From CAYXDO01 sp964463485 (GTDB taxonomy: Bacteria > Myxococcota > Kuafuiibacteriia > Kuafuiibacteriales > Kuafuiibacteriaceae), in contig CAYXDO010000008.1 in the NCBI GenBank assembly GCA_964463485.1, positions 61,174 through 125,173 on the forward strand: DNA of 64,000 bases, in the 5' to 3' direction. The notes under the pieces are model-generated. The model was not told the DNA's origin and did no database searches. It was given only the letters and a program-made list of their open reading frames with translations. Below are positions 41,176 to 50,501 of the stretch, piece by piece (positions within the stretch are counted from its first letter, which is position 1; each line of letters starts with the position of its first letter). A program made the position numbers and the translations under genes.

Positions 41176-42744
41176 TCAACTGTTGGCGAAGCGCGCCAGC
41201 ACCTCGGGGACCATCCGGAACCCCGTCGATCGCAACGCGCTGGCCACCGTGGCGATGACTTCGTCGTTCTGGACTGCGAGCACGGCGAACGCGGCGATCA
41301 ACACCAAGACGGTGGCAATTTCCCAGAGCACGAAGACCTTTCGGCGCGGCCCTTCGATCGGCAGAGTGCACCACAGGCTGGCGGTGAGTCCGACGAAGAA
41401 ACACGGCATCGCGAGCAGCCAGGAGATCTCGAGGGCCTTGTGCACTTCGACCCCGAGCGCGGGCGCCCACGCGAGCATCGCCAAGCTCGGCACGAAGAGC
41501 GCCGCCAGCGTGCGCGTGAGCGTCGGGCGCCCCTTGGGGCTCGAAGATCCGACGCGCAAGAGCTCGAACGCAAACAGCGAAAAGAAGCCGATCGCCGCGT
41601 GAAGACCGAGCCACTGGGGATCGAGCGAGAGGTCGGTGATCGATTGCAGCGTGTCGCTCCAGCCAATCAGCACCGCGACCAACGGCACGAGGCTAGCGAT
41701 CCCCAGGAACGCGTAAAGCATGCCCGCCGAGACTTGGTGATGCGCCAACAAGCGCGCGCCCGGAAAGACGCCGAGCACGAGGTCGAGCGCCCGCGGGAGC
41801 TTCGTCGCCTCGGGCCTCACACGGCGCGGCTTGTACAGCGGCCGGCTGCGCCCGCGGTGATCGATCAGAGGCTCGCCGTCGGGACCGAGCGGGACGGCGC
41901 TCGAAGCGCGCACCTTGGTCCCGCGCACGACGCCGTTGCCGGTCGGAGTCATCATGCCCACCGAGGGTGTGAGCTCGGGCATCGGGGCGGATCGGCTGAT
42001 CTCTTCGAGGAGGGCGTCCGCGGGCTTGCCGCGGGGGAGCTTCTTGGCGCGGGAAGGCTCGGGCTCGCGCGTGAGATCGGCGGTGGGGGTGGGTCGCGTG
42101 GGCGGCTTCGACGCGCGGGTCGGTGGCTTCGACGCGCGCGAGCCTTCCGGATCGCCGGCGCGAGTCGGCGGCTTCGACGCGCGAGAACCTTCGGGATCGC
42201 CTGCGCGCGTAGGAGGTTTCGATGCGCGTGAGCCCTCCGGGTCGAAGGCGCGGGGGGCAGGCTTGCTCGCGCGCGAGCCCTCCTTTCCCATCTCACCGAC
42301 CGGAATGCTCTTCGTGGTGGGCTTGCCGCTCTTGGGTTCGGCCGGCACGCTGGCGCGAGTCCCTACTTTCCCAGTGCGCGGAGCGCCCTTGCGATCGTCT
42401 TCCGGTGGAGGCGGAGGGACCGAACGACGACCAGGATCGTCACGCTGCACCGCGATGCGCGCGGGCGCGATCGACGACAACACGGTGCGCCTAGGCTGCG
42501 GAGGCGGCGTAGGCTCTTCCGAGCCGTCGAGATCCGGATGCGCGGCGGTCGGCGCGCGAGCGAGCGCGGGTGGAAGCGGCTCTAGGTTGCCCGTCTTTCG
42601 TGAGGATCGGTCGAGCGCACCTGGAAGTGTGTGACCGCGTGCGTCGGGCGGCGGGGGAGGCCGGCTCTTCTTGGAGCGCGGCGAATCGCCTTCGAGTGCG
42701 GCGACGAAGAGCGCCGCAAGCTCATCGTCGTTCTCTCTGGCCAT
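41176..42744 (-). CDS. Membrane protein with a long repetitive cytoplasmic-type N-terminus
   Basis: A 522-residue protein of unknown function. The first ~310 residues are Pro/Lys/Arg/Ser-rich and disordered and contain a 15-residue repeat, PEGSRASKPPTRAGD, four times in near-identical form (residues ~155-210; 45-bp DNA repeats around 42110-42260). The C-terminal part has about six hydrophobic helices (for example LYAFLGIASLVPLVAVLIGW and VFVLWEIATVLVLIAAFAVL), so it is an inner-membrane protein. It is 76 bases downstream of the PBP1A gene on the same strand and may be an envelope accessory factor (inference). Confidence 0.75.
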   Translation of the reverse strand: MARENDDELAALFVAALEGDSPRSKKSRPPPPPDARGHTLPGALDRSSRKTGNLEPLPPALARAPTAAHPDLDGSEEPTPPPQPRRTVLSSIAPARIAVQRDDPGRRSVPPPPPEDDRKGAPRTGKVGTRASVPAEPKSGKPTTKSIPVGEMGKEGSRASKPAPRAFDPEGSRASKPPTRAGDPEGSRASKPPTRAGDPEGSRASKPPTRASKPPTRPTPTADLTREPEPSRAKKLPRGKPADALLEEISRSAPMPELTPSVGMMTPTGNGVVRGTKVRASSAVPLGPDGEPLIDHRGRSRPLYKPRRVRPEATKLPRALDLVLGVFPGARLLAHHQVSAGMLYAFLGIASLVPLVAVLIGWSDTLQSITDLSLDPQWLGLHAAIGFFSLFAFELLRVGSSSPKGRPTLTRTLAALFVPSLAMLAWAPALGVEVHKALEISWLLAMPCFFVGLTASLWCTLPIEGPRRKVFVLWEIATVLVLIAAFAVLAVQNDEVIATVASALRSTGFRMVPEVLARFANS

Positions 42745-42820
42745 ACGTACGCGGTCAAAGACCGCGCTCCTTCATCGTACCGCCGCGCGCCCCTTCGCGC
42801 CATCCAAGCGGTGCGACCGA

Positions 42821-45361
42821 TCAGCGCTCATCGACCTTGCCGATCTGGTGGGCTTTGGCCGTGCCGGCTTCGGTGAGCTCGCTGGGCTCGGAGCCCTTTT
42901 TGTAGGCTTCCACGACGCCTGCGCCCGAGCTGGGTCCGGCGCGGTGGCCGGTCTTGGGGTCGATCCGAATCCATTCGATGTTGGGAGGCGCGTCGAACTC
43001 CCTGGTGGGTCGCTTGATCGCCTTCTTCATATACGTGACCCAGAGGGGCAACGCTGCGCGTCCGCCTTGTTCGTAACGTCCCATCGGAACCACGTAGTCG
43101 TCGTATCCGACCCACGCGGCGGTGACGATCTCGGTGCTGAAGCCGACGAACCAAGCGTCGAAGGAGTCGTTGGTGGTGCCGGTTTTTCCGGCCACCGGAA
43201 CGCCGACCGCTTGCGCCGCCACGCCCGTTCCGCCGGTGACGACGTTGCGCATCAAACGCGTGATCAAAAACGCGGTCTCGGCCTCGATGATTTGCTCGGG
43301 CGGAGAGAAGGCCGCCTTCAGCGCGCGTTCGGTGCGAATTCGCGGCCCTCCCCAGGGATCGGAGTGGTGGCCTGCATCTTGGAGCACCTTGCCGTCGCGA
43401 TCGACGACGCGCGTGATGAAGACCTGCGGCGAGCGCGCACCGAGTGAGGCGAAGAGACGGTAGGCCTCGACGAGCTCGTTCATCGTGACGCAGCCTTGAC
43501 CGAGCGCCACGCCGAGCTCGTGGGGGAGCTTGGTCTTGATGCCGAGGCGTTTGGCCCACCCTTCTTTGCCTTTCTCTGGATTGCCGACGAGCTCGTCGAG
43601 ACTTACAGCCATGGCCGTGCGAACCGCGGGGATGTTCATCGAGTTCTGAAGTGCGGTGCGAACGGTGACCTCGCCGAGGAACTTGTCGCCGAAGTTTTGC
43701 GGTTTCCATCGGCGCTGCGCATCCGGATCGTCGAACGTGAGGGGCGCGTCGAGGACGGTCGTGGAGGCGTTCCAGCCCAGCATCTCGATGGCGCCCGAAT
43801 ACACGATGGGCTTGAACGAGGAGCCGGGCTGGCGGCAGGACTGAATCGCGCGATTGAACTCGCTTCGATCGAACGAGTACCCGCCGAGCATCGCGAGCAC
43901 ATATCCGCTGTCGACGTCGACGGACATCAGCGCGGCCTCGAGACGGGGCTCTTGCTCGAGGGCGACGAGCTGTACGGCGGTGGGCACGTTCTTCAAGTAG
44001 CCGCCCGCGAGCTCACTCTTCTTCAGACGCTCGAGCGTAGTCGTACGAACGAGGAGCACGTCTCCCACGCGCATGGATTTTGGGATCTCCGAGATCAACG
44101 CGCTGTCGAAATACAGCTCCGGATTGGGCGTACGCGCCCAGCGCATCGCCGCCAGAGGCAGCACCGCTCGATGCGGTCCGATCTTCAGCTCGAGCAACTG
44201 CTGAGGGCGATCGACGCGGGACACTACGCCGACATAGAGCTCCCGGTCCTCGAGCTTCGACTTCCTGTCCAAACGCTCGAGCTCGTTGGTGTACGCCGCG
44301 AGAAACTTGGACGTCTCGTCCGGAGTCTCGAGGTGTTTGAGCGGCCCTTGAAAGCCTTGCCGCTTGTCGACCATTCGCAGCTTCTCGTACGCGGCGTCCT
44401 CGGCCGCGCGATAACGCTCCACGTCGACGGTCGTCGTGACCTCGAGGCCACCTTCCAGCACTTGCTTCTCGCCGTAGGCTTCCACGAGGAGTCGCCGCAC
44501 GTGCTCGGTGAAAAATGGAGTGGTCTCTTTCGCAAAATTTGGCGCGCGATAGATCGGGATGGCCGTCGTTCGAGCCTCCTCGGCCTCCGTGGCGCTGATG
44601 AACCCGCACTCGTTCATTCGCTTGAGCACGTACTCGCGACGCTGGCGTGCTTCCTCTGGATGAGAGATCGGCGAGTAACTCGAGGGTGCCTGCGGCAGGC
44701 CCGCGAGCAGCGCCGCTTCCGCGATGCTCAACTCTTCGACGTGCTTTCGGAAGTAGTTCTCCGCCGCGGCTTCGACTCCGTAGGCTTGGTTCCCGAAGAA
44801 GATCTGGTTCAAATACAACGTCAGGATGTCGGTCTTGGCGAGCTTGCGCTCGAGTCTGCGCGCGAGGATCGCTTCCTTGACCTTGCGCCCCAGCTTCTTC
44901 GCGGTGCCCGAGCCGTAGCCCTCGGCCTCGATCAACAGCGCCTTGGCTACCTGCTGCGTGATCGTCGAGCCTCCTTGAACCACGCGCATCGCACGTACGT
45001 TCGCGACCGCCGCGCGCAAGATGCCCCAGTAGTCGAGGCCCCCGTGCACGAAGAAGCGGTCGTCCTCGGACGCGAGCACCGCTTGCACGAGAATCTTCGG
45101 AATCCGCTCGTACGGGACGTAGATCCGTTTCTCGCGATAGAGCTCTCCGATGAGCTGGCCTTCTTGCCCGTACACGTGGGTGGTGATGGGCGGACGATAG
45201 TCGGCGAGTGTGACGATGTTCGGCACGTCTTCGGCCAGCGAAACGTAGGAGACGATCGCCGTGAGGCCTCCGGCGAACGTGGCGGCGGCAAGGAGCACGC
45301 CGGTCCACCGGAGGAGTTGTCCAAGGCGTGTTGGTCGTCGACCTTCGATGATGATGCTCAT
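42821..45361 (-). CDS. mrcA: Class A penicillin-binding protein (PBP1A type)
   Basis: An 846-residue bifunctional peptidoglycan synthase. A short cytoplasmic tail and one TM helix (residues 17-40) lead to a GT51 transglycosylase domain with EDDRFFVHGGLD (from Glu99) and GGSTITQQVAKALL, followed by a long linker/OB-like region. The transpeptidase domain has the three serine-acyl-transferase motifs: SSFK (Ser514-Lys517), SMN in QNSMNIP, and KTGT. Length and the inserted domain fit PBP1A. It polymerises and cross-links murein at the inner membrane's outer face. A divergent 134-bp gap separates it from the AglZ-like gene. Confidence 0.93.
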   Translation of the reverse strand: MSIIIEGRRPTRLGQLLRWTGVLLAAATFAGGLTAIVSYVSLAEDVPNIVTLADYRPPITTHVYGQEGQLIGELYREKRIYVPYERIPKILVQAVLASEDDRFFVHGGLDYWGILRAAVANVRAMRVVQGGSTITQQVAKALLIEAEGYGSGTAKKLGRKVKEAILARRLERKLAKTDILTLYLNQIFFGNQAYGVEAAAENYFRKHVEELSIAEAALLAGLPQAPSSYSPISHPEEARQRREYVLKRMNECGFISATEAEEARTTAIPIYRAPNFAKETTPFFTEHVRRLLVEAYGEKQVLEGGLEVTTTVDVERYRAAEDAAYEKLRMVDKRQGFQGPLKHLETPDETSKFLAAYTNELERLDRKSKLEDRELYVGVVSRVDRPQQLLELKIGPHRAVLPLAAMRWARTPNPELYFDSALISEIPKSMRVGDVLLVRTTTLERLKKSELAGGYLKNVPTAVQLVALEQEPRLEAALMSVDVDSGYVLAMLGGYSFDRSEFNRAIQSCRQPGSSFKPIVYSGAIEMLGWNASTTVLDAPLTFDDPDAQRRWKPQNFGDKFLGEVTVRTALQNSMNIPAVRTAMAVSLDELVGNPEKGKEGWAKRLGIKTKLPHELGVALGQGCVTMNELVEAYRLFASLGARSPQVFITRVVDRDGKVLQDAGHHSDPWGGPRIRTERALKAAFSPPEQIIEAETAFLITRLMRNVVTGGTGVAAQAVGVPVAGKTGTTNDSFDAWFVGFSTEIVTAAWVGYDDYVVPMGRYEQGGRAALPLWVTYMKKAIKRPTREFDAPPNIEWIRIDPKTGHRAGPSSGAGVVEAYKKGSEPSELTEAGTAKAHQIGKVDER

Positions 45362-45495
45362 CCGACTCGGGTAGGCCCCAGAGGATGCTAGCGGACGTTC
45401 CGGTGTCGCGTCACGTTTGCGCTCTAAACTTCGGAGGGAGCCACCGCTCTGGGATTGATCCCGGCTCCTGGCAGGACTAGCGTGCAGCCTACCTC

Positions 45496-48400
45496 ATGGC
45501 GCAGAAGCACGCCCTCATCGTCGATGCAGATCGGGAATTCGCGCTCATGGTGGCTGCGGCACTTCGCGGAGAAGGGCTCAAGGTGGGCATGGCCGACCTC
45601 AGCCGGGACCCGCTGGAAGAGATCGAAGCTGCGAAGCCCGACATCATGGTGGTTCGGGCGGAAGGTGGCTCGACCGGATCGGGCTACGCGCTGACGAGCC
45701 GGATCAAGAAGCACAAGCTGCTCTCTTCGACGCCCATCCTCATCTACACGACCGATCCGTCGAGCGAGACCATCGAGGCTCATCGCAAGACGGACACGCG
45801 AGCGGACGAATATTTCGTGCTCCCGCCGACGCCGCCGTATCCGTTCGAGCAGCTGCGTGAGCGGGTCCGAGAGACGCTCTCGCCTGGGCAGGGCGCGGTG
45901 TCGAAGCCACCTCCGTTGCCTTTCCGCCCGACCGAGCGGACGGGCCGCTTGGTGATGGATGCGCCGAGCACGCCGGCGCCCACTCCTTCGGCAGAGCCGG
46001 GGCCGCGGGACGACTTGGGTGAGTTGGACGGGCGCTCGGCGACGGCCGAGACGAAGGTCCAGATGTTGCGGCAGAAGCTGCGGCAGAAGCAGACGGAGCT
46101 CGCCAAGGAGCGGGAGCAGTTTCGGGCCAAGGAACGGGAGTTTCACGAGTTCAACGAGCGATTGGTCGAGAAGGACGTCGAGATTCAGTCGCTGCGAATG
46201 CAGCTCGACGATGCGTCTCGGGCGGCTGAGGCGGCCGAGCGCGACTTCGAGCGGCGGCGCCGAGAGTTCAACCAGACCTTCGAGCGTTTGCTCGAGGAGA
46301 AGGAGAGCCTCGAGCACGCGGTGGCGCAGCGAGACGCACACGTCGGGGAGCTCAAGGAGGAAGTCCAAGCGGCCGAAGAGGCTGTACAAGACCTGCTGGA
46401 CACGAAGACCGAGCTCGAGGCGCAGGTCGCCAAGCTCGGCAAAGAGATCACCGAGCGGGCCGAGGGTGTCGCGCTGATCGAGGGCTTGCTGGATCAAGAG
46501 GCGCGCCAGAAGGAGGCGCTCGCGAACGAGAAGACCGTGCTCGAAGACGGCATCGCCGATCTGGAGACGCGGCTGGCGTTGTTTTCGCAAACAGTGGTGG
46601 AGCTGCGCGGCGACCTCTCCGAAGCGCGCTCGGCGCTCACCGATCGCGACGAAGCGGATGTCCGGACGCTGAAGGATCGCGAGGACGCGGTCGCCGAGCT
46701 TCGCGCGGACCTTCACGAAGCGCATGCGCAGTTGGAAGCGCTCGAGGAGCGTCGCTTGCGCGAGGCCGAAGAAGCGGCCGCGGTCTTGGAACAAAGTCGA
46801 GCGGACGCCGAGGAGCGCGTGTCGACGGTGGAGGCCGGGCTACGAGAAGAGGCCTCGCGGCTCGAGAGTGCCGTTGCTTCTTTGGAGCAAGAGCTCGCCG
46901 ACGCCCAGCAAGACGCGGAGTCGCGGAGCCAAGCCTCGGGTGTTCGCCTCCGAGAGCTCGAGCAAGAGATCGAGGCGCTCTCCAAGCGGCTCGACGACGC
47001 GATCGAAGAGAACATCGCATCGGACGAGCGCATCGCGGAGCTCGAGGTCGCGCTCGAGTCTGCGCGCCGAGAACGCACGACGGCCGAAGATCGAGCCAAG
47101 GAGCTGAAGGCCAGCTTCGAGCGCGAGCTCGTCGAGGCGCGAGCCGAGCTCAAGAACGCCAAACGAGAGCTCGAGGAAACGGCTCAGGCTCTAAGAAAGA
47201 ACGAGAACGCGCTCTCGATCTCCAAGGAGACGCTTTCCCTTCGCGAGGGCCGACTGGCCGAGCTCTCCGAGACGACCGCCAAGGAGTCGAAGCGGCGTGA
47301 GGAATCGGAGGCCGAAGCGCAACGGCTTCGCTTGGAGCTCGATGGACGCTCTTCCGAAGTCGGTCGCCTCCAAGGGAGGATCGCGGCCGCCGAAGAGACC
47401 TTGAAAGACGCGCGCGCGCGGCACGAGCAGCTCGAAGGCAGAAATGCAGCCGTTCAGACGGAGTTAGCCAACGAGCGCGCGGCCCTCGCGACCGCTCGTG
47501 CGGAGGCCAACGAACGCCAAACCCGGCTCGACGCCCTGGCCAAGACCGTCGACCAACGCGAGCGCGAGCTCGCGGACGTACGCGATCGCGTCGCCACCGT
47601 GGTGGCCGAGCGGGAGCGGGTCGTCGCCGAACGCGAGCGCATCGGCGCGGACCGAGACCGACTCGCGCAGGAGCGACTCGACGCGATCGAGGCCGAGAAG
47701 CGATTGACCGCGGAGCGCGACGCGTTGCGCGAGCGCACGGAGTCGCTGGCCTCGGAGCTGGAGCGTCAAAAGACTGCTCGGCAGGAGGCCGTACACGCCA
47801 GGTCGCTCCTCGAAGAGCAGTCCGCGGCAAAGCTCGAAAAAGCCGAGAGGCAACGCACGGCCGTCGAGGCCCGCGTGGCTGAGCTCGAAGAGCAGGCGAC
47901 CGAGCTCGAAAGCGCACGCTCCGCTCTCCTCGAGGATCGGGAAGCCTCCAACACGCGCATCGAAGAGCTCGAGCAGCAACTCGAGGCCGAGGCTCGAGCT
48001 CGGTCGGAGCTCGAGGAGCGCGTCGGCGAAGCGACCGCAGAGGTCGAAGCCAAGCGCGCGGAGCTCGAAGCCAACGCCGCGGCGGGCATCGAAAACGAAC
48101 AAGCCAACGAAGATCTCAAGACGGAGCTCGAGGAAGAGCGCGCCCGCGCCGCCGAATCCACCCGCCGCCTCGAGGCCGCCGACGAACGTCTCGCCGAGCT
48201 CCTCGCCGAGCAGGCCGGACGCGAGGAGCGCTTCGCCGAGCTCGAAGCCGACCTCACCAAAAAGACCGCCGCCGTCGAACAGTCCGGCAGCTCCCTGAAG
48301 TCGACTCAAGATGAGTTGAAGACCGTCCGGGCGCAGCTCGTGCGCCTCGAGGAAGAGCACAAAAATCAGTTTGCTACTCATCTCACTCAGGTTCAGGACC

Positions 48401-48867
48401 TCGAACGCACCCTGGTCGAGATGCGGGACGAGAAAGACGAGATCGAAACTCGCTACCTCAAGGAGCTCGAGGATACTCACGATCAGTACCAAGCGCGAAT
48501 CACCGAGAAGGACGAAGCCCACTCCAAGGAGCTCGAGAACATCCGCAAGACCGAGCTCGACGCCAAACGCGACCTGAAGTCCGCGCAGCTCGAAGTGAAG
48601 CGCCTCAAGGAACGCCTCGAAAAGCTCGAGAGTGAAAAAGAAGCTCGGCCCAACGCCAGCGACACCGACAAACAGCTCGAGGCTTTGGTGCGTGAGTACA
48701 AGACGCGCCCGCCGGCCGCCCGTCCGCCGGTGACGCGAGCTCGGCCGCGGGACGGTGAAGAACCCGCCCGACCTGCCCGCGCCAAGCCCGCCGAGAAGAC
48801 GGGGACCGAAGTGGATGCGGCCCTCGACAACCTGTTCGGCGACGCCAAGCCGGACGGCGGCAACTAA
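45496..48867 (+). CDS. AglZ/FrzS-like pseudo-receiver plus long coiled-coil protein
   Basis: A 1123-residue protein. Residues 1-130 form a response-regulator-like domain (HALIVDADREFALMVAAAL) in which the phospho-acceptor position is Arg54 (PDIMVVRAEGG) and the conserved Lys-Pro is missing (EYFVLPP), so phosphorylation is unlikely. A Pro-rich linker follows, then about 850 residues of nearly continuous heptad-rich coiled coil and a basic tail. FrzS and AglZ of Myxococcus have the same layout and act at cell poles and focal adhesions in S- and A-motility. No motility genes flank it, so the exact role is open. It is followed by the BamD gene 25 bases later. Confidence 0.82.
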   Translation: MAQKHALIVDADREFALMVAAALRGEGLKVGMADLSRDPLEEIEAAKPDIMVVRAEGGSTGSGYALTSRIKKHKLLSSTPILIYTTDPSSETIEAHRKTDTRADEYFVLPPTPPYPFEQLRERVRETLSPGQGAVSKPPPLPFRPTERTGRLVMDAPSTPAPTPSAEPGPRDDLGELDGRSATAETKVQMLRQKLRQKQTELAKEREQFRAKEREFHEFNERLVEKDVEIQSLRMQLDDASRAAEAAERDFERRRREFNQTFERLLEEKESLEHAVAQRDAHVGELKEEVQAAEEAVQDLLDTKTELEAQVAKLGKEITERAEGVALIEGLLDQEARQKEALANEKTVLEDGIADLETRLALFSQTVVELRGDLSEARSALTDRDEADVRTLKDREDAVAELRADLHEAHAQLEALEERRLREAEEAAAVLEQSRADAEERVSTVEAGLREEASRLESAVASLEQELADAQQDAESRSQASGVRLRELEQEIEALSKRLDDAIEENIASDERIAELEVALESARRERTTAEDRAKELKASFERELVEARAELKNAKRELEETAQALRKNENALSISKETLSLREGRLAELSETTAKESKRREESEAEAQRLRLELDGRSSEVGRLQGRIAAAEETLKDARARHEQLEGRNAAVQTELANERAALATARAEANERQTRLDALAKTVDQRERELADVRDRVATVVAERERVVAERERIGADRDRLAQERLDAIEAEKRLTAERDALRERTESLASELERQKTARQEAVHARSLLEEQSAAKLEKAERQRTAVEARVAELEEQATELESARSALLEDREASNTRIEELEQQLEAEARARSELEERVGEATAEVEAKRAELEANAAAGIENEQANEDLKTELEEERARAAESTRRLEAADERLAELLAEQAGREERFAELEADLTKKTAAVEQSGSSLKSTQDELKTVRAQLVRLEEEHKNQFATHLTQVQDLERTLVEMRDEKDEIETRYLKELEDTHDQYQARITEKDEAHSKELENIRKTELDAKRDLKSAQLEVKRLKERLEKLESEKEARPNASDTDKQLEALVREYKTRPPAARPPVTRARPRDGEEPARPARAKPAEKTGTEVDAALDNLFGDAKPDGGN

Positions 48868-48892
48868 CAACTCAGCAAGGAATCACTCCATC

Positions 48893-49768
48893 GTGTCATT
48901 CAGACTCACGGGGCTCCGACCGGGACGAGCTCTTCAAAACCTCTTCGCTGCCGGCGTGCTCCTCCTCGGATCCGGCGCCACGGCCTCCGCCGAAGAAGAC
49001 GACGACGAACCCACTCCCGACCGCGCCCCCGGAGAGAGCTCCGTCTCCGTCTCGTACGCCGACACCGCCGACGAAAACTGGGCGCGCGGTGAAGCCGAGT
49101 TCGCCGACGAAGACTTCCTCGCCGCCCAAAAATACTTCTCCTACGTGAGGACCAAGTTCCCCTACAGCAAACACGCCGTGCTCGCAGACCTCAGGGTCGC
49201 TGACTGCTTGTTCGCCCGCGAACGCTTCGTCGAAGCCATCGACGCCTACCAGAGCTTCGTTCGCTTTCACCCCACTCACGAAAAAGTTCCCTACGCCATG
49301 CTCCGCGCGGGCATGAGTTACTGCGAACAAATCCCCGGTGATTGGTTCATCATCCCGCCCTCCCACGAAAAAGACCAATCCCCCGTCAGAGACGCCGAAC
49401 GAGCCCTCGCCGCCTACGTCGATCGCTTCCCCAAAGACGAGAGCCACGAGGAAGGCAAGAAGCTCCTCGCCGAGGTCCGACGCCGGTTGGTCCGCCACGA
49501 ACGCTACGCCGCCGACTTTTATCGAAACGCCGAACGCCCCAAGGCGTGGGCCGGAAGGCTCGAGGTGATCCGAAAGTCCTACGCCGACGTGGCCCTCGAC
49601 GCCGCGCTCCTCGCCGAGCTCACCGAAGCGTGGCTCCTCGCCGACGAGCCCAAGAGAGCCAAGAGCGCCGTAGACGAGTTGATCACCCGATTTCCACAAA
49701 CGCCCGAGCGGGCCCGCGCCGAGGCCCTCCTCACCAAGAGCTCCACGCTGACCGGAGGGTCGAGGTGA
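48893..49768 (+). CDS. BamD-like outer-membrane assembly lipoprotein/TPR protein
   Basis: I choose the GTG at 48893 (291 residues); the longer frame overlaps the coiled-coil gene. The N-terminus has a hydrophobic segment (LQNLFAAGVLLLGSGATASAEE) that looks like a signal peptide, but no lipobox Cys is visible, unlike classical BamD. TPR units follow with typical BamD pattern: FADEDFLAAQKYFSYVRTKFPYSKHA, ARERFVEAIDAYQSFVRFHPTH and AKSAVDELITRFPQTP. BamD helps BamA insert beta-barrels. It is coupled by one base to the histidine-kinase gene. Confidence 0.8.
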   Translation: MSFRLTGLRPGRALQNLFAAGVLLLGSGATASAEEDDDEPTPDRAPGESSVSVSYADTADENWARGEAEFADEDFLAAQKYFSYVRTKFPYSKHAVLADLRVADCLFARERFVEAIDAYQSFVRFHPTHEKVPYAMLRAGMSYCEQIPGDWFIIPPSHEKDQSPVRDAERALAAYVDRFPKDESHEEGKKLLAEVRRRLVRHERYAADFYRNAERPKAWAGRLEVIRKSYADVALDAALLAELTEAWLLADEPKRAKSAVDELITRFPQTPERARAEALLTKSSTLTGGSR

Positions 49769-49769
49769 A

Positions 49770-50501
49770 GTGACCCACGAGGTCGCCGCTCGCCAGAGAT
49801 CCCTCGATCGGCGCGCCGCCGTCTCGGAGATCGCGGCCACGGTCGCGCACGAAATCAAGAACCCTCTCGCCCCCATTCGCGGCTATGCCCAGCTCCTCCT
49901 CAAGAAGTTGGATGCGGTCGATCCAGCCGAGCGGCCCCTCTTCGAGAAAGCGCTCCGGACGATCGAAAAGGAGGCGACTCGAGTCGACGAGCGACTCAGG
50001 CAGCTCATGCGGGGGTCCGTTCGGGAGCGGCGAGAGGATCGCGTCGACCTGAGGGCGCTCCTGCGACAAGTCATCGACCTGGTCGATCCGGCGGGGCTCA
50101 TCGAGCTCGAGACGCGAGAAGGTTCGCGAGAGGGTTGGGTCGTCGGTGACGAAGACGAGCTTCGGACCGCGCTCGTGAACGTGCTCGAGAACGCCATCGA
50201 AGCCACGACGGAGGCGGGCGGAGGTCGCGTCCACGTCGCTTTGAGCTGCAACGACATGCAGTCTATCGAGGTCGTCGACGAAGGAGCCGGAATCGCCGAG
50301 CCGGAGCGGCTGTTCGAGGCATTCTTCACGACCAAGCCGCACGGGACGGGGCTCGGGCTTCGCATCGCGAGAGCGGCCATCGAAGGCGCGGGCGGCTCTC
50401 TGTCTCTAGCGAACCGTGAAGACGGACACTCGGGAGCTCGCGTCCGCATCGAGCTTCCGAGCGCGCCGGAGGTCGACCAGAGGAGGCCAGCCGAGGAATG
50501 A
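49770..50501 (+). CDS. Sensorless soluble histidine kinase
   Basis: GTG start, 243 residues. It begins almost at the dimerisation helix: H-box VAHEIKNPLAPIRGY (His27), N-box VNVLENAIEA, G1 VVDEGAGI, FFTTKPHGTGLGLRI (F and G2). No TM helices, PAS, HAMP or GAF domain precede it. It resembles the kinase core of NtrB/PilS-type proteins. With no response regulator nearby it is an orphan kinase whose input must come from a protein partner. The stop overlaps the ATG of the lipoprotein gene (ATGA at 50498-50501). Confidence 0.9.
   Translation: MTHEVAARQRSLDRRAAVSEIAATVAHEIKNPLAPIRGYAQLLLKKLDAVDPAERPLFEKALRTIEKEATRVDERLRQLMRGSVRERREDRVDLRALLRQVIDLVDPAGLIELETREGSREGWVVGDEDELRTALVNVLENAIEATTEAGGGRVHVALSCNDMQSIEVVDEGAGIAEPERLFEAFFTTKPHGTGLGLRIARAAIEGAGGSLSLANREDGHSGARVRIELPSAPEVDQRRPAEE

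Noticed and set aside
43496..45391. 631-residue plus-strand reading frame opposite the PBP1A gene
   Set aside because: It is an antisense shadow of a gene with all PBP1A motifs; its translation is compositionally odd (Arg/Glu/His-rich) and has no recognisable domain.
47464..48870. 468-residue minus-strand frame over the coiled-coil gene, Phe/Leu-rich
   Set aside because: The Phe/Leu/Glu pattern is the reverse complement of Glu/Leu/Lys heptads; no start signal or domain supports it.
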